The notes beneath the pieces were generated by a model that saw nothing but the letters and a program-made list of their open reading frames with translations, had not been told where the DNA came from and did not search any database. Positions 25,320 through 34,394 of a stretch of DNA of 61,183 nt are shown piece by piece; the stretch's first letter is position 1; every line of letters starts with the position of its first letter. The position numbers were made by a program, and so were the translations under genes. Location of the stretch: assembly GCA_945862125.1 (NCBI GenBank), contig CAMAYC010000013.1, forward strand, positions 1 to 61,183, read 5' to 3'. This stretch comes from Reyranella massiliensis 521 (GTDB taxonomy: Bacteria > Pseudomonadota > Alphaproteobacteria > Reyranellales > Reyranellaceae).

Positions 25320-26531
25320 TTACCGCCGCGCTGCTCTCGCAAGGAAGAACGAACCCATCGCGACACCGGCGGCGAGCAGCAGGTAGCCCACGGCGTAGGA
25401 CTGGGTGAGGGCGAGCACGCCGCGGAACAGCAGCGGCGAGAGCAGCGCGCCACCGAAGACGAAGAGTTGCGTGGCGCCGGTGAACTCGGCGGCACGGCCG
25501 GGCGGGGCGCGTGCCGCACTCTCGGCCAGGAAGACGCCGTTCCAGCCGACGGCGGTGCCGCCCAGGATCGTGAAGACGAGATAAACGGCGCCGGCCGGCC
25601 AGTCCGGGGTCGAGAAGGCCATTGTCGTGGCCGCGACGGCGACGATGGCGCCGATACCAGCCAGCACCGCCGAGGGGCGGCGCAGCATGTCGGCCACCAC
25701 GCCCCAGAAGATGCGGCCGAGTGCGCCCGCGACCGTCGCCGCCGACAACAGCGCGCCCGCCAGCACATACGACATCTTGAGGCCGTCGACGGCGTAGACG
25801 ACGGTGAAGTTCACCACGATGGCCTGGGTCGCCGAGAACAGCATGCCGATGAAGCACATCGGCCGCAGGATCGGGTCGCGCCAGGCGAGCCGCAGCGGCT
25901 CGAAGATTTCTGCGGCGCTGGGCAACAGCCGGCCCGAGATGGTCGACGTGCGTTCGTCGTCGTAGAGCGGGCGCAGCGGCTGGATGGCGAGCACCGTGAT
26001 CAGCGAGGTAACGCCGACCGAAGCCGCCGCCCATCGCCAGCCGTGGTCGAGCGCCAGGCTCGGCAGCACGGCGCCGCAGAGCGCGAAGCCCACGGGCACG
26101 CCGCTTTGCTTCAGAGAGAAGGTGACGTTGGCCAGGCGCCGCGGCGACACCCGCGCCAGGATGTGGGAACTCGCGATTGTAAGCGGGCCTGAGCCCAGCC
26201 CGACCACCAGGGCCGAGAGGGCGGCAAAGCCGACGCCGCCTGCTGCAAAGATGAAGGAGCCGACGGCTGCGACCGACAGGCCGATCTGGATGAAGCGGAT
26301 GGGCCCCGTGCGGCGGCTGATGGCGCCGCCGCCCAGGGTTGACAGCATGGCGGCGAGATAGACCAGTGAGATGTAGTAGGCGACGTCGGCCGCCTCGACA
26401 CCGAGGTCGGGCGCTGCTGCCGGCGCCAGCACTGACGCCTGGTTGAAGGCCAGTGTCGCCATGACCTGCACCAGCGTGAGCGAGACAAGGGCGATTAGGT
26501 AGCGACGCAGATCGGTCGGCGCAGCCGACAT
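25320..26531 (-). CDS. Major facilitator superfamily transporter
   Basis: A 403-residue membrane transporter with 12 predicted helices. MFS features include the loop-2 motif region (GGGAISRRTGPIRFIQIG) and the mid-protein cytosolic loop (RPLYDDERTSTISGRL). The substrate cannot be predicted. It is the third gene of a minus-strand run uvrB - hydrolase - MFS with gaps of 9 and 10 bp, so it is probably co-transcribed with them. It meets the DUF533 gene tail to tail with 5 bp between. Confidence 0.88.
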   Translation of the reverse strand: MSAAPTDLRRYLIALVSLTLVQVMATLAFNQASVLAPAAAPDLGVEAADVAYYISLVYLAAMLSTLGGGAISRRTGPIRFIQIGLSVAAVGSFIFAAGGVGFAALSALVVGLGSGPLTIASSHILARVSPRRLANVTFSLKQSGVPVGFALCGAVLPSLALDHGWRWAAASVGVTSLITVLAIQPLRPLYDDERTSTISGRLLPSAAEIFEPLRLAWRDPILRPMCFIGMLFSATQAIVVNFTVVYAVDGLKMSYVLAGALLSAATVAGALGRIFWGVVADMLRRPSAVLAGIGAIVAVAATTMAFSTPDWPAGAVYLVFTILGGTAVGWNGVFLAESAARAPPGRAAEFTGATQLFVFGGALLSPLLFRGVLALTQSYAVGYLLLAAGVAMGSFFLARAARR

Positions 26532-26541
26532 TCCGCGGCGA

Positions 26542-27372
26542 CTACTTCAGCGTCGCGAGGAAACTCTGGACCAGCGGCTGCCAGATCGGAGCGCCGCTGT
26601 CGCTGCTGGCCAGGCTGTGGCCGTCGCGGCCGAACGCTCCGACCGGCCGGTAGGTCGCCTTGCCGCCTGCAGCGTCGTAGGCGGCGGCCATGCGCCTGGC
26701 GAGGGCCGGCTCGAAGAAACTGTCGTTCTCGGCGTAGATCCAGAGGAGCGGCACGCGCGCCGTGGCGCCGTACCTGGCGGCTGCCTGCACGAGCGCGTCG
26801 GGTGTGCAGTTGCCGATGCCGCCGCCCGGCAGCTTCTGGTGCCCACCGCGGCCGCCGGCGAAGTTGATCATGCCGGACACGCCCGGCGGATTGCGGCTGG
26901 AGAGCGCCACCGTGGCCCAGCCGCCGGCCGACTGGCCGACGACGAGGGTGCGGTCCGGCGCGACATAGGGCTGCGTCCGCATGAAGTCGATCGTGGCCTG
27001 CACGTCGGCCGCACTTTGCAGGCCCGCGCTGTAATAGTCCGGCGTTTCGCAGCGGCCGTAGGCCTCGGCCCAGGCGCCGCCCGTCTCGCCGTAGCCGCGC
27101 CGGAGCGGCAGGGCGACGACATAGCCGCGGGCCAGGAACCACGACGAGAGCGCCGAGTAGCGCGGCGGTTCCATCTTGGTGCGCTGCGAGCTGTCCGCCG
27201 GTGAGCCGTGATTGATGACGACCAGCGGCTGCCGCGCCTCGCCCGGAGACTTCATCACCCGGGTGACCAAGGTCGAGCCGCCGGTTCCGGGCACCATCAC
27301 GATCTGCTCCTGCGCCGCTGCCGGAAAGGCGAACAGCAAGGCAAGCAGCCAGAGAAAAGCGTGTCGGCGCAT
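26542..27372 (-). CDS. Exported alpha/beta hydrolase
   Basis: A 276-residue serine hydrolase with a signal peptide (MRRHAFLWLLALLFAFPAAA, cleavage before QEQ), so likely periplasmic. The catalytic triad is visible: nucleophile Ser in VVGQSAGGWA, Asp in IYAENDSFF and His in GRDGHSL. The oxyanion region reads VVINHGSPAD. It resembles dienelactone hydrolase/prolyl oligopeptidase-like enzymes; the substrate, an ester or peptide, is unknown. The gene follows uvrB by 9 bp and precedes an MFS transporter. Confidence 0.88.
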   Translation of the reverse strand: MRRHAFLWLLALLFAFPAAAQEQIVMVPGTGGSTLVTRVMKSPGEARQPLVVINHGSPADSSQRTKMEPPRYSALSSWFLARGYVVALPLRRGYGETGGAWAEAYGRCETPDYYSAGLQSAADVQATIDFMRTQPYVAPDRTLVVGQSAGGWATVALSSRNPPGVSGMINFAGGRGGHQKLPGGGIGNCTPDALVQAAARYGATARVPLLWIYAENDSFFEPALARRMAAAYDAAGGKATYRPVGAFGRDGHSLASSDSGAPIWQPLVQSFLATLK

Positions 27373-27381
27373 CTTGGTCTC

Positions 27382-29574
27382 CTATCGTCCGCTGCGTCGT
27401 CCCGGCCGTCCTCCCGCACCGGAGCCGGTACGGACGCCACGGAACACCCTGGAGTGCTGCATCTTGCCGAGATGGACGCCGACGTTGGCGCTGGCGGCCT
27501 GGCCCGGCAGTTCGAGCTCATGGGCTTCGAGGCGGCGGATCTCGTCGCGCAGGCGGCCCGCTTCCTCGAACTCGAGGTCGGCGGCGGCGGCGCGCATGCG
27601 CTTCTCGAGATCGGCGATGTGGCTGCGCAGATTGTGTCCGACCAGATGCACGTCGCCCGAGACCCCGGTGTCGACGGTGTAGTGGTCGCGCTCGGCGGTG
27701 GACTGAAGGATCTCGCCGATGTTCTTCTTGATCGACGCGGGCGTGATGCCGTTGGCCTCGTTGTAGGCGACCTGCTTGGCGCGGCGGCGGTCGGTCTCGC
27801 TGATGGCGTACTTGATCGAATCGGTCATCTTGTCTGCATAGAGGATGACCCGGCCGTCGATGTTACGCGCGGCGCGGCCGATCGTCTGCACCAGCGACGT
27901 CGGCGAACGCAGGAAGCCTTCCTTGTCTGCGTCGAGGATGGCGACGAGCGCGCACTCGGGAATGTCGAGGCCCTCGCGCAGCAGGTTGATGCCGACCAGA
28001 ACGTCGAAGGCGCCGAGGCGAAGATCGCGGATGATCTCGATGCGCTCCAGCGTGTCGATGTCCGAGTGCAGATAGCGGCAACGGATGCCGGCTTCGTGGA
28101 GATATTCGACCAGATCCTCGGCCATGCGCTTGGTGAGCACGGTCACCAGCACGCGCTGGCTCTTCTTCGCGCACTCCTTGCACTCGGCGATCAGGTCGTC
28201 GACCTGCTTCTCGACCGGCCGGATGATCACAGTCGGATCGATCAACCCAGTCGGACGGATCACCTGCTCGATGAAGGCGCCCTGGGTGCGTTCCATCTCC
28301 CAGGGGCCGGGCGTGGCGCTGACGAAAGTCGTCTGCGGACGCAGCGCCTCCCATTCCTCGAACTTCAGCGGCCGGTTATCGATCGCCGAGGGCAGGCGGA
28401 AGCCGAACTCGGCCAATACGCTCTTGCGGTTGAAGTCGCCGCGGAACATGCCGCCGATCTGCGGCACGGTGACGTGGCTCTCGTCGCAGATCAGCAGCGA
28501 GTGCTCGGGGAAGTACTCGAACAGGGTAGGCGGCGGCTCGCCCGGCTTGCGGCCGGTGAGATAGCGAGAGTAGTTCTCGATGCCGGCGCAAGCGCCCGTT
28601 GTCTCCATCATCTCGATGTCGAAATTCGTGCGCTGCTCGAGCCGTTGCGCCTCGAGCAGGCGCCCGGCGCGGTTGAACTCGTCGAGCCGCTGCTTGAGGT
28701 CGGCCTTTATCTGGTCGATTGCCTTCTGCATCGTCGGCTTGGGCGTCACATAGTGGCTGTTGGCGTAGACGATGATGTCGGACAGGGTGATCGTCTTGTC
28801 GCCGGTCAGCGGATCGAACTCGGTGATCGATTCGATCTCGTCGCCGAACATCTCGAAGCGCCAGGCCTTGTCCTCGTAATGGGCCGGGAACAGGTCGATC
28901 GTATCGCCGCGTACGCGGAAAGTGCCGCGCTGGAACGCGTTGTCGTTCCTCTTGTACTGCTGCTCGACGAAGCGGCGCAGCAGCGTCGTGCGATCGATCT
29001 TCTGGCCCTTGTGCAGGCGGAACGTCATCGCCTGGTAGTTCTCGAGTGGACCGATGCCGTAGATGCAGGAGACCGACGCCACGATGATCACATCGTCTCG
29101 CTCCATCAGCGCACGCGTGGCGGAGTGGCGCATGCGGTCGATCTGCTCGTTGATCGACGAATCCTTCTCGATATAGGTGTCGGTCCGCGCGACATAGGCT
29201 TCGGGCTGGTAGTAGTCGTAGTAGGAGACGAAATACTCGACCGCGTTTTCCGGAAAGAAGCTCTTCATCTCGCTGTAGAGCTGCGCCGCCAGCGTCTTGT
29301 TGGGCGCCATCACCAGCGCCGGTCGCCCCTGTGAGGCGATGACATTGGCCATGGTGAAGGTCTTGCCCGAGCCGGTGACACCCAGCAGCACCTGATCGCG
29401 CTCACCGCCCTCGATGCCGGCGATGAGCTGTTTGATCGCCTCGGGCTGGTCGCCCGCCGGCGTGTAGTCGGACACCAGCTTGAAGGGCCGCGCGCCGCCT
29501 TCGAGTTCCGGCCGCCGCTGGATGTACGGCATGAGGAGCGGCACGGCGGAAACCGCGAGATTCTTTGAGGGCAT
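27382..29574 (-). CDS. uvrB: Excinuclease ABC subunit UvrB
   Basis: Helicase-like damage-recognition subunit of nucleotide excision repair, acting with UvrA and UvrC. The 730-residue protein has Walker A GVTGSGKT (residues 65-72), the DNA-clamping beta-hairpin ([13 protein letters not shown]), the DESHV Walker B box, QTIGRAARN (motif VI) and a C-terminal UVR domain ([21 protein letters not shown]) that contacts UvrC, followed by a basic Gly/Arg-rich tail. The start is taken as ATG at 29572-29574; a later ATG at 29530-29532 is also possible. A TATAAT box ends only 7 bases before the first start, so that transcript would have almost no leader. Confidence 0.95.
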   Translation of the reverse strand: MPSKNLAVSAVPLLMPYIQRRPELEGGARPFKLVSDYTPAGDQPEAIKQLIAGIEGGERDQVLLGVTGSGKTFTMANVIASQGRPALVMAPNKTLAAQLYSEMKSFFPENAVEYFVSYYDYYQPEAYVARTDTYIEKDSSINEQIDRMRHSATRALMERDDVIIVASVSCIYGIGPLENYQAMTFRLHKGQKIDRTTLLRRFVEQQYKRNDNAFQRGTFRVRGDTIDLFPAHYEDKAWRFEMFGDEIESITEFDPLTGDKTITLSDIIVYANSHYVTPKPTMQKAIDQIKADLKQRLDEFNRAGRLLEAQRLEQRTNFDIEMMETTGACAGIENYSRYLTGRKPGEPPPTLFEYFPEHSLLICDESHVTVPQIGGMFRGDFNRKSVLAEFGFRLPSAIDNRPLKFEEWEALRPQTTFVSATPGPWEMERTQGAFIEQVIRPTGLIDPTVIIRPVEKQVDDLIAECKECAKKSQRVLVTVLTKRMAEDLVEYLHEAGIRCRYLHSDIDTLERIEIIRDLRLGAFDVLVGINLLREGLDIPECALVAILDADKEGFLRSPTSLVQTIGRAARNIDGRVILYADKMTDSIKYAISETDRRRAKQVAYNEANGITPASIKKNIGEILQSTAERDHYTVDTGVSGDVHLVGHNLRSHIADLEKRMRAAAADLEFEEAGRLRDEIRRLEAHELELPGQAASANVGVHLGKMQHSRVFRGVRTGSGAGGRPGRRSGR

Positions 29575-29581
29575 GACCTCT

Positions 29582-29612
29582 ATTATATGATGCTCGAATG
29601 ACGGTCCGGCAA
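29582..29612 (-). promoter_or_regulatory. Candidate uvrB promoter
   Basis: On the minus strand a perfect -10 hexamer TATAAT occupies 29587-29582, with a partial -35 TTGCCG at 29612-29607 (spacing 19). The -10 box ends 7 bases before the uvrB ATG. No SOS box of the alphaproteobacterial GTTC-N7-GTTC type was seen in the 57-bp gap. Confidence 0.45.
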
Positions 29613-29631
29613 TGCTAGCGTCCGGCCCGCA

Positions 29632-30363
29632 ATGCCCGATTTGTTGACTTTTCCCTTCCTGATTTCCGCCGTTGTTGCCTGCATCGCAGGCATGGTGCGG
29701 GGATTTGCCGGCTTCGGTGCGGCGATGCTGATGACGCCGGTGTTTTCCGCCCTCTACGGACCGCCGGTAGGCATTGCGCTCTGCCTGTTGCTCGAGATCG
29801 CGGTAGCCCTGCCGCTGCTGCCGGCTGTGGTTCGCCTGGTCGACTGGCGGCAGCTCGGGCTGCTTCTGGCTGCGGCCGTCGTCCTCGTGCCGGTCGGCAC
29901 TCACGTCTTGACGTTGACCGAGCCCGAACCGATGCGTTGGGCAATCTCGGCGATCATTCTGGCGGCGGTCGCCTTGCTGGCGAGCGGCTGGCGATATCCC
30001 GGTCGACCGCAGCCGGTCACGACACTGGCCGCCGGCGCCGCCAGCGGTTTTCTCAATGGCGTGTCGGGCATGGCCGGCCCGCCGATCGCTTTCTACTATC
30101 TTGCTGGTCAGGACACGGCAGCGCAGGTTCGGGCGAACCTCACGACATATTTTGTTTTCGTCGACCTGGCGGCGATCCTGGTGTTCGCCTCGCGCGGCCT
30201 GATCGGCTGGGATACCGGCGTCCACGGCCTTGTTCTTGCACCGGCGGTCATGCTGGGAGGCCTCCTGGGCCAGCGGCTTTTTCCGCTGGCGAGCGAACGC
30301 TTCTATCGCCGCCTGGCCCTCGGACTTCTGGTCGCCGTGGCGATCGGCTCCCTGATATTGTAA
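29632..30363 (+). CDS. TauE/SafE family membrane permease
   Basis: A 243-residue membrane protein with about eight helices of the sulfite exporter TauE/SafE family, anion or organosulfur exporters. Both half-repeats are visible: [20 protein letters not shown] near residue 20 and [19 protein letters not shown] near residue 142. Divergent from uvrB across 57 bp. The transported ion cannot be told from sequence. The TerB-J gene follows after 10 bp. Confidence 0.87.
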   Translation: MPDLLTFPFLISAVVACIAGMVRGFAGFGAAMLMTPVFSALYGPPVGIALCLLLEIAVALPLLPAVVRLVDWRQLGLLLAAAVVLVPVGTHVLTLTEPEPMRWAISAIILAAVALLASGWRYPGRPQPVTTLAAGAASGFLNGVSGMAGPPIAFYYLAGQDTAAQVRANLTTYFVFVDLAAILVFASRGLIGWDTGVHGLVLAPAVMLGGLLGQRLFPLASERFYRRLALGLLVAVAIGSLIL

Positions 30364-30373
30364 GCGAGCGAAC

Positions 30374-31087
30374 ATGAGCATCTGGGACATCATCGCGGAC
30401 AAGGCAGCGCAGCTCGGGATCGGCGGCTCGATCGGCGCGCTGCTCGGCGTGGGGCCGGCGCAGGCGGACGACGGCACGCATCCGGGCCTCCGCCAGATCG
30501 GCTTCACCATCGGCGTCATTGCCTTGGGCGCCAAGATGGCGCGGGTCGATGGTGAAGTATCCGACGTGGAGGTCGCAGCCTTCCGCGCCTTCTTCCAGGT
30601 GCCGCCGGGCGAGGAGCGCAACGTCGAGCGCTTCTTCGACCTCGCCAAGCGCGATGCTTCCGGCTTCGAGACCTACGCTCATCAGGTGGCAAACCTGTTC
30701 CCCGATGCGCCGGAAATCCTCGAAGGCGTGATCGAGGGTCTGTTCAGCATTGCTAACGCCGACGGGTCGATCGATGCCGCCGAGGCCGACTATCTCGCCA
30801 AGGTGGCCCGCATCTTCGGCCTCGACGGCGCCCGTTTCGAGCGTGCGAAGGCTTCGGCATCGGGTGTCGTTGAATGCGAACCGTGTGTCATCCTGGGCAT
30901 CGATCCGATCGCGACGGACGAGCAGATCCGGGAGGCGTGGCTGCGCCAGGTCCGCGCCAATCATCCCGATCGGCTGATGGCCCAGGGCTTGCCCCAGGAG
31001 GCAATTGCCATCGCCAATCGCAAGCTCGCCCTGATCAATGACGCCTACGATCGCCTCAGGCGACAACGCGGCCTGGTGGCGGCCTGA
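30374..31087 (+). CDS. TerB domain plus J-domain protein (DjlA-like)
   Basis: A 237-residue protein with an N-terminal helical TerB domain (residues about 40-160; [20 protein letters not shown]) and a C-terminal DnaJ domain (residues about 172-235) with an intact HPD motif at 197-199, which stimulates the ATPase of DnaK. Unlike DjlA, it has no clear N-terminal membrane anchor, only a weakly hydrophobic start. It is followed by an amidase and rnpB, a neighbourhood kept in many alphaproteobacteria. It is probably a cytosolic co-chaperone. Confidence 0.88.
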   Translation: MSIWDIIADKAAQLGIGGSIGALLGVGPAQADDGTHPGLRQIGFTIGVIALGAKMARVDGEVSDVEVAAFRAFFQVPPGEERNVERFFDLAKRDASGFETYAHQVANLFPDAPEILEGVIEGLFSIANADGSIDAAEADYLAKVARIFGLDGARFERAKASASGVVECEPCVILGIDPIATDEQIREAWLRQVRANHPDRLMAQGLPQEAIAIANRKLALINDAYDRLRRQRGLVAA

Positions 31088-31089
31088 CC

Positions 31090-31779
31090 GTGAGCATCGT
31101 CGACCGGCCGTCGCCTAATCACGCGCCACGGCCCGACGATGCCACCGTCGATGTGCTGGTTCTGCACTACACCGAATTGCCGCTGCAAGAGTCGCTCGAC
31201 ATTCTCTGCGATGATGCGCGCGAGCACCGTGTGAGTTCACACTACGTCCTGGCGGAAGACGGCACGGCCTATCGCCTGGTCCCCGAGAATCGCACCGCCT
31301 GGCATGCCGGCCTCTCGCACTGGCGCGGGCGCGAGGCGCTGAATACGACGTCGATCGGCATCGAGATCGTGAACCTGCACGGCGATCGGCACGACTATCC
31401 GCCGCGCCAGATCGCGGCGTTGATTGAACTATGCCAGGGCATCCTGGGACGCCATCCGGCAATCGAGCCGCGCAATGTCGTGGGCCATTCCGACATCGCG
31501 CCCAAGCGGAAGATCGATCCCGGCCTGCGCTTTCCATGGGCAACACTCGCCGCTGCCGGTGTCGGGCTCTGGCCGAAAGCCGGCGGGCGACCGCTCGATG
31601 GCGACTTCCACAAAGCGCTGCAGCGCTTCGGCTACGCGCCGCCGATCGCCGTGCCGCCGAAGGACATCGTGAAGGCTTTCCAGCGGCATTTCCGGCCGGC
31701 TAAGGTCGACGGCATGCCCGACCCTGAGACGCGAGCGCGCCTGGCCGGGCTGCTTGACCAGGTCGGAGGAGCCGCCTAG
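31090..31779 (+). CDS. N-acetylmuramoyl-L-alanine amidase (AmiD/AmpD type) with peptidoglycan-binding tail
   Basis: A 229-residue zinc amidase that cuts the MurNAc-L-Ala bond of peptidoglycan or its recycling fragments. Predicted zinc ligands are His26 (LVLHYTE), His133 (VVGHSDIAP) and Asp143 (KIDPG). A small C-terminal peptidoglycan-binding-like segment covers residues about 175-225. There is no signal peptide, so it may act in recycling in the cytosol, as AmpD does. It starts with GTG at 31090, 2 bp after the TerB-J stop. rnpB begins 11 bp after its stop codon. Confidence 0.87.
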   Translation: MSIVDRPSPNHAPRPDDATVDVLVLHYTELPLQESLDILCDDAREHRVSSHYVLAEDGTAYRLVPENRTAWHAGLSHWRGREALNTTSIGIEIVNLHGDRHDYPPRQIAALIELCQGILGRHPAIEPRNVVGHSDIAPKRKIDPGLRFPWATLAAAGVGLWPKAGGRPLDGDFHKALQRFGYAPPIAVPPKDIVKAFQRHFRPAKVDGMPDPETRARLAGLLDQVGGAA

Positions 31780-31790
31780 CTAGGGCGCGT

Positions 31791-32190
31791 GGGTCAGACG
31801 GCTGGATGGCTGCGCTGTCGCGGGCGACCGCGGTGGTGAGGAAAGTCCGGGCTCCACGGAGACACGGTGCCGGCTAACGGCCGGCGGGGGCGACCCCAGG
31901 GAAAGTGCCACAGAAAACAGACCGCCGGACTGGTTTACCAGTCAGGCAAGGGTGAAACGGTGGGGTAAGAGCCCACCGCGCGACCGGCAACGGAAGCGGC
32001 AAGGCAAACCCCACCGGGAGCAAGACCAAATAGGGGCGACACGCCGGGCAACCGGCAGCGGTGTTTCCGCGTCGTCGCCCGGGTCGGTCGCGCGAGGCGT
32101 TCGGTAACGGACGTCCCAGAGGAATGGCCATCCATCGTCCCGGCTTGCCGGGGTGAGGACAGAACCCGGCTTACAGGCCGTCTGACCCGC
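31791..32190 (+). ncRNA. rnpB: RNase P RNA (class A)
   Basis: Catalytic RNA of RNase P, which matures tRNA 5' ends. The ends pair as helix P1: gggtcagacgg at 31791-31801 with ccgtctgaccc at 32179-32189. Universal segments are visible: gaggaaagtccgggctcc from 31838 (CR-I), the acagaaaacagaccgcc region near 31911, ggtaagagcccaccg near 31965, and cagaacccggcttacagg before the 3' strand of P1. Length of about 400 nt is normal. It lies between the amidase and mraZ, as in many alphaproteobacteria. Confidence 0.95.
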
Positions 32191-32196
32191 ATTTTC

Positions 32197-32211
32197 TGCT
32201 CGAATCGAGCA
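32197..32211. other. Short palindrome after rnpB
   Basis: tgctcg (32197-32202) and cgagca (32206-32211) form a perfect 6-bp stem around aat, flanked by attttc and aaaat so the stem can extend. It contains a GANTC site. It could be the 3' boundary of rnpB or a two-way transcript end; no T-run follows on the plus strand. Confidence 0.35.
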
Positions 32212-32289
32212 AAATCTCAACCTGTTGTGGTTTTTAACCAATAGTGCACAATAGATGTTGTGGCTAAGGCCTTCAGATTCCTCGCCGAA

Positions 32290-32344
32290 TCCCGCTTTTG
32301 GACATTGCGTCCCGGGAAATCCCATGCTATCCCATAGCATCCCG
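32290..32344 (+). promoter_or_regulatory. MraZ operator: TCCC(A/G) repeats at 10-bp phase
   Basis: TCCCG/TCCCA occurs at 32310, 32320, 32330 and 32340, exactly 10 bp apart, and a further TCCCG at 32290 is on the same phase (only 32300 breaks it). On the other strand these are (T/C)GGGA boxes. MraZ, the ring-shaped regulator encoded 58 bp downstream, is known to bind direct TGGGN repeats separated by five bases in the mraZ promoter, so this is very likely its autoregulatory operator. A TTGGAC at 32298-32303 could be the -35 box within the array. Confidence 0.85.
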
Positions 32345-32401
32345 TAAACAGGGATCCGCAGGGGCGTGGGGCACCTGTCGTGGATTTAGGGGGACAGGGT
32401 C

Positions 32402-32896
32402 GTGGCCTTTCGGTCCGAAATCCTGATCAAGCTCGACAAGAAAGGCCGGGTCCTACTGCCCGCCGCCTTCCGCGACGAGTTGCCGGCCGACGACCGCGAG
32501 GCCTTCGTCCTCTACCACTCACCCAACGTCCCGGGCGTCGTGAACGGAAATTCGCGCCTGGGCTTCGACGCCATGCTCGAGCGGCTCCGCGTCGAGGCGC
32601 TCGGTCCCAAAGGCTCCCTGAAGGTGTCGCTCGACGACGAGGCCTTCGATCCTGCCGGCTATCTCTCGGCCAGCGCCCGCACCATCGCCATGGAGCCGGA
32701 CGGCCGCTTCTCGATGCCGGCTGAATTCGCTCAGGCCCTCGACGCCGAGGCGGGCGTCATGCTGGTCGGCAAGGGCGACAAGTTCCAGATGTGGAATCCC
32801 AAGCGCTGGCAAGCCCGCCGCGACAGCGATCGCGACAAGATGGCGGCATTCGTGCGCGGCCTCGCCAATTCCGATTCAGAGAGGGGCGACGCATGA
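32402..32896 (+). CDS. mraZ: Transcriptional regulator MraZ
   Basis: DNA-binding regulator at the head of the division cluster. The 164-residue protein has two SpoVT/AbrB-like halves, each with the DxxGR signature: [14 protein letters not shown] near residue 11 and [13 protein letters not shown] near residue 99. The start is GTG at 32402, preceded by gggggacaggg. It represses its own operon in studied bacteria by binding repeats such as those at 32290-32344. It overlaps rsmH by four bases (ATGA). Confidence 0.95.
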   Translation: MAFRSEILIKLDKKGRVLLPAAFRDELPADDREAFVLYHSPNVPGVVNGNSRLGFDAMLERLRVEALGPKGSLKVSLDDEAFDPAGYLSASARTIAMEPDGRFSMPAEFAQALDAEAGVMLVGKGDKFQMWNPKRWQARRDSDRDKMAAFVRGLANSDSERGDA

Positions 32897-33846
32897 GCGG
32901 CGCCGGCGGGCATGTTCCCGTTCTCGCGCGCGAGGTGATCGACGCACTGCAGCCGCGTGATGGTGGTCGCTACGTTGACGGCACTTTCGGCGCCGGCGGC
33001 TACACCGCGGCCATTCTCGATCGCGCCGACTGCCAGGTGATCGCCATCGACCGCGATCCCGATGCCATCGCCGCTGGCCAGGCATTGGCCGTGCGCTATG
33101 CGCCGCGGTTGCGTCTGATCGAAGGCCGCTTCGGCGATATGGCCGAGCTGCTGTCTGCGGAAGGTGTCGATGACGTCGACGGCGTGGCGCTCGATCTGGG
33201 CGTCTCTTCGATGCAGTTCGATCAGGCCGAACGCGGTTTCTCCTTCCGCAATTCGGGCCCGCTCGACATGCGCATGGAAAAGAATGGCCCGTCGGCCGCG
33301 GATCTGGTGAACCAGGCGGACGAAGTCGAGCTCGCCGACATTTTCTGGCGCTACGGCGAGGAGCGCCGCAGCCGCCGCGTTGCGCGCGCCATCGTCGAGG
33401 CCCGCAAGATCAAGCGCATCGAGACGACCGGTGAACTGGCCGAGATTGTCCGTCGCGCCGTCGGTCCCTCGGCCAAGGACGAGAGCGATCCCGCGACGCG
33501 CGCCTTCCAGGCGTTGCGCATTGCCGTGAATGACGAGTTGGGCGAGTTGGAGCGCGGCCTCGCCGCCGCCGACTCCGTCCTGGCGCCGGGTGGCCGCTTG
33601 GCTGTCGTATCGTTCCATTCGCTGGAAGATCGCGCGGTCAAGGAATTCGTCCGCCTCAGGGCCGGCCGTACGCCCAGCCCGTCGCGTCACGCGCCGCCGC
33701 GCGCCGTCGAACATGAGACCACGCTGCGCGATCTCACGCGCAAGCCGGTGCTGCCGACGGCATCCGAAGTGGCCGCCAATCCGCGCGCCCGCTCGGCCCG
33801 CCTGCGTGTCGCCGAGAAGCTCGGCGTTCCCGGAGGCCGCGCATGA
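32893..33846 (+). CDS. rsmH: 16S rRNA (cytosine-1402-N4)-methyltransferase RsmH
   Basis: SAM-dependent methyltransferase that modifies C1402 in the ribosomal P site (formerly mraW). The 317-residue product begins with [13 protein letters not shown], has the SAM loop DGTFGAGGY (residues about 30-38), the [19 protein letters not shown] block and the C-terminal [13 protein letters not shown] motif. Start ATG overlaps the mraZ stop; its stop overlaps the ftsL start. Confidence 0.97.
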   Translation: MSGAGGHVPVLAREVIDALQPRDGGRYVDGTFGAGGYTAAILDRADCQVIAIDRDPDAIAAGQALAVRYAPRLRLIEGRFGDMAELLSAEGVDDVDGVALDLGVSSMQFDQAERGFSFRNSGPLDMRMEKNGPSAADLVNQADEVELADIFWRYGEERRSRRVARAIVEARKIKRIETTGELAEIVRRAVGPSAKDESDPATRAFQALRIAVNDELGELERGLAAADSVLAPGGRLAVVSFHSLEDRAVKEFVRLRAGRTPSPSRHAPPRAVEHETTLRDLTRKPVLPTASEVAANPRARSARLRVAEKLGVPGGRA

Positions 33847-34394
33847 TCCATCGCGGGCTCGTCTTCTGGTCGGTTGCCGCCGTTGCCACGGCGGTGGGCC
33901 TGTTCACAGTGAAGTACAAGGTGCAGGACCTCGAGGAGCGGATCGACCGCACCAATCACAAGATCGTCGAGAGCCAGCAGGCCACGCATATCCTGCGGGT
34001 CGAGTGGGCCCATCTCAACGAGGCCGAGCGCGTCGAGAAGCTCGCCCAGAAACATCTGAAGCTCGAGCCGGCCTCGATCAAGCAGGTCATCCGGCTCGAC
34101 TCCCTCAAACCCGAATCTGTCCCCCCGCGGCGCGAAGCACCACTCCCTTCCCCCCCACGTACGGGCAACGACGTCCCCTCGTCGACATTGCCCGGTGGTG
34201 CCCGCGTCGCAGCGGAGGCCGGCAGCCCCTCGCCGGCCTCCGCACCCCTTTCAGCACGTTCCACCGGACCCACGACGCCCCCTCGACCGGCCATAATCCA
34301 AGAGCCGGCTACATCGGGTCCGGTAGGCGACAGCCAGGGCGTTGCAGCCTCGATCGACGAAATCCTCTCGCGAAACGACGGAGGACGCCGGTGA
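33843..34394 (+). CDS. ftsL: Cell division protein FtsL
   Basis: Bitopic division protein that joins FtsQ and FtsB in the septal complex and activates FtsWI. The 183-residue protein has a short N-terminus, one membrane helix (residues about 5-24), a coiled coil ([20 protein letters not shown] onward) and then an unusually long Pro/Ser/Ala-rich tail from about residue 95 to the end. The tail has no recognised domain. Position between rsmH and ftsI identifies it. It starts and stops in four-base overlaps with its neighbours. Confidence 0.88.
   Translation: MIHRGLVFWSVAAVATAVGLFTVKYKVQDLEERIDRTNHKIVESQQATHILRVEWAHLNEAERVEKLAQKHLKLEPASIKQVIRLDSLKPESVPPRREAPLPSPPRTGNDVPSSTLPGGARVAAEAGSPSPASAPLSARSTGPTTPPRPAIIQEPATSGPVGDSQGVAASIDEILSRNDGGRR

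Noticed and set aside
29575-29631. SOS (LexA) box before uvrB
   Set aside because: No GTTC-N7-GTTC or close variant could be found in the short intergenic region.
29575-30648. Upstream extension of the uvrB frame to 1088 codons
   Set aside because: It runs antisense through the TauE/SafE and TerB-J genes; UvrB homologues do not have such an extension.
32191-32401. CtrA binding site (TTAA-N7-TTAA) before mraZ
   Set aside because: Only one half (TTAA at about 32234) is present; no second half at the right distance.
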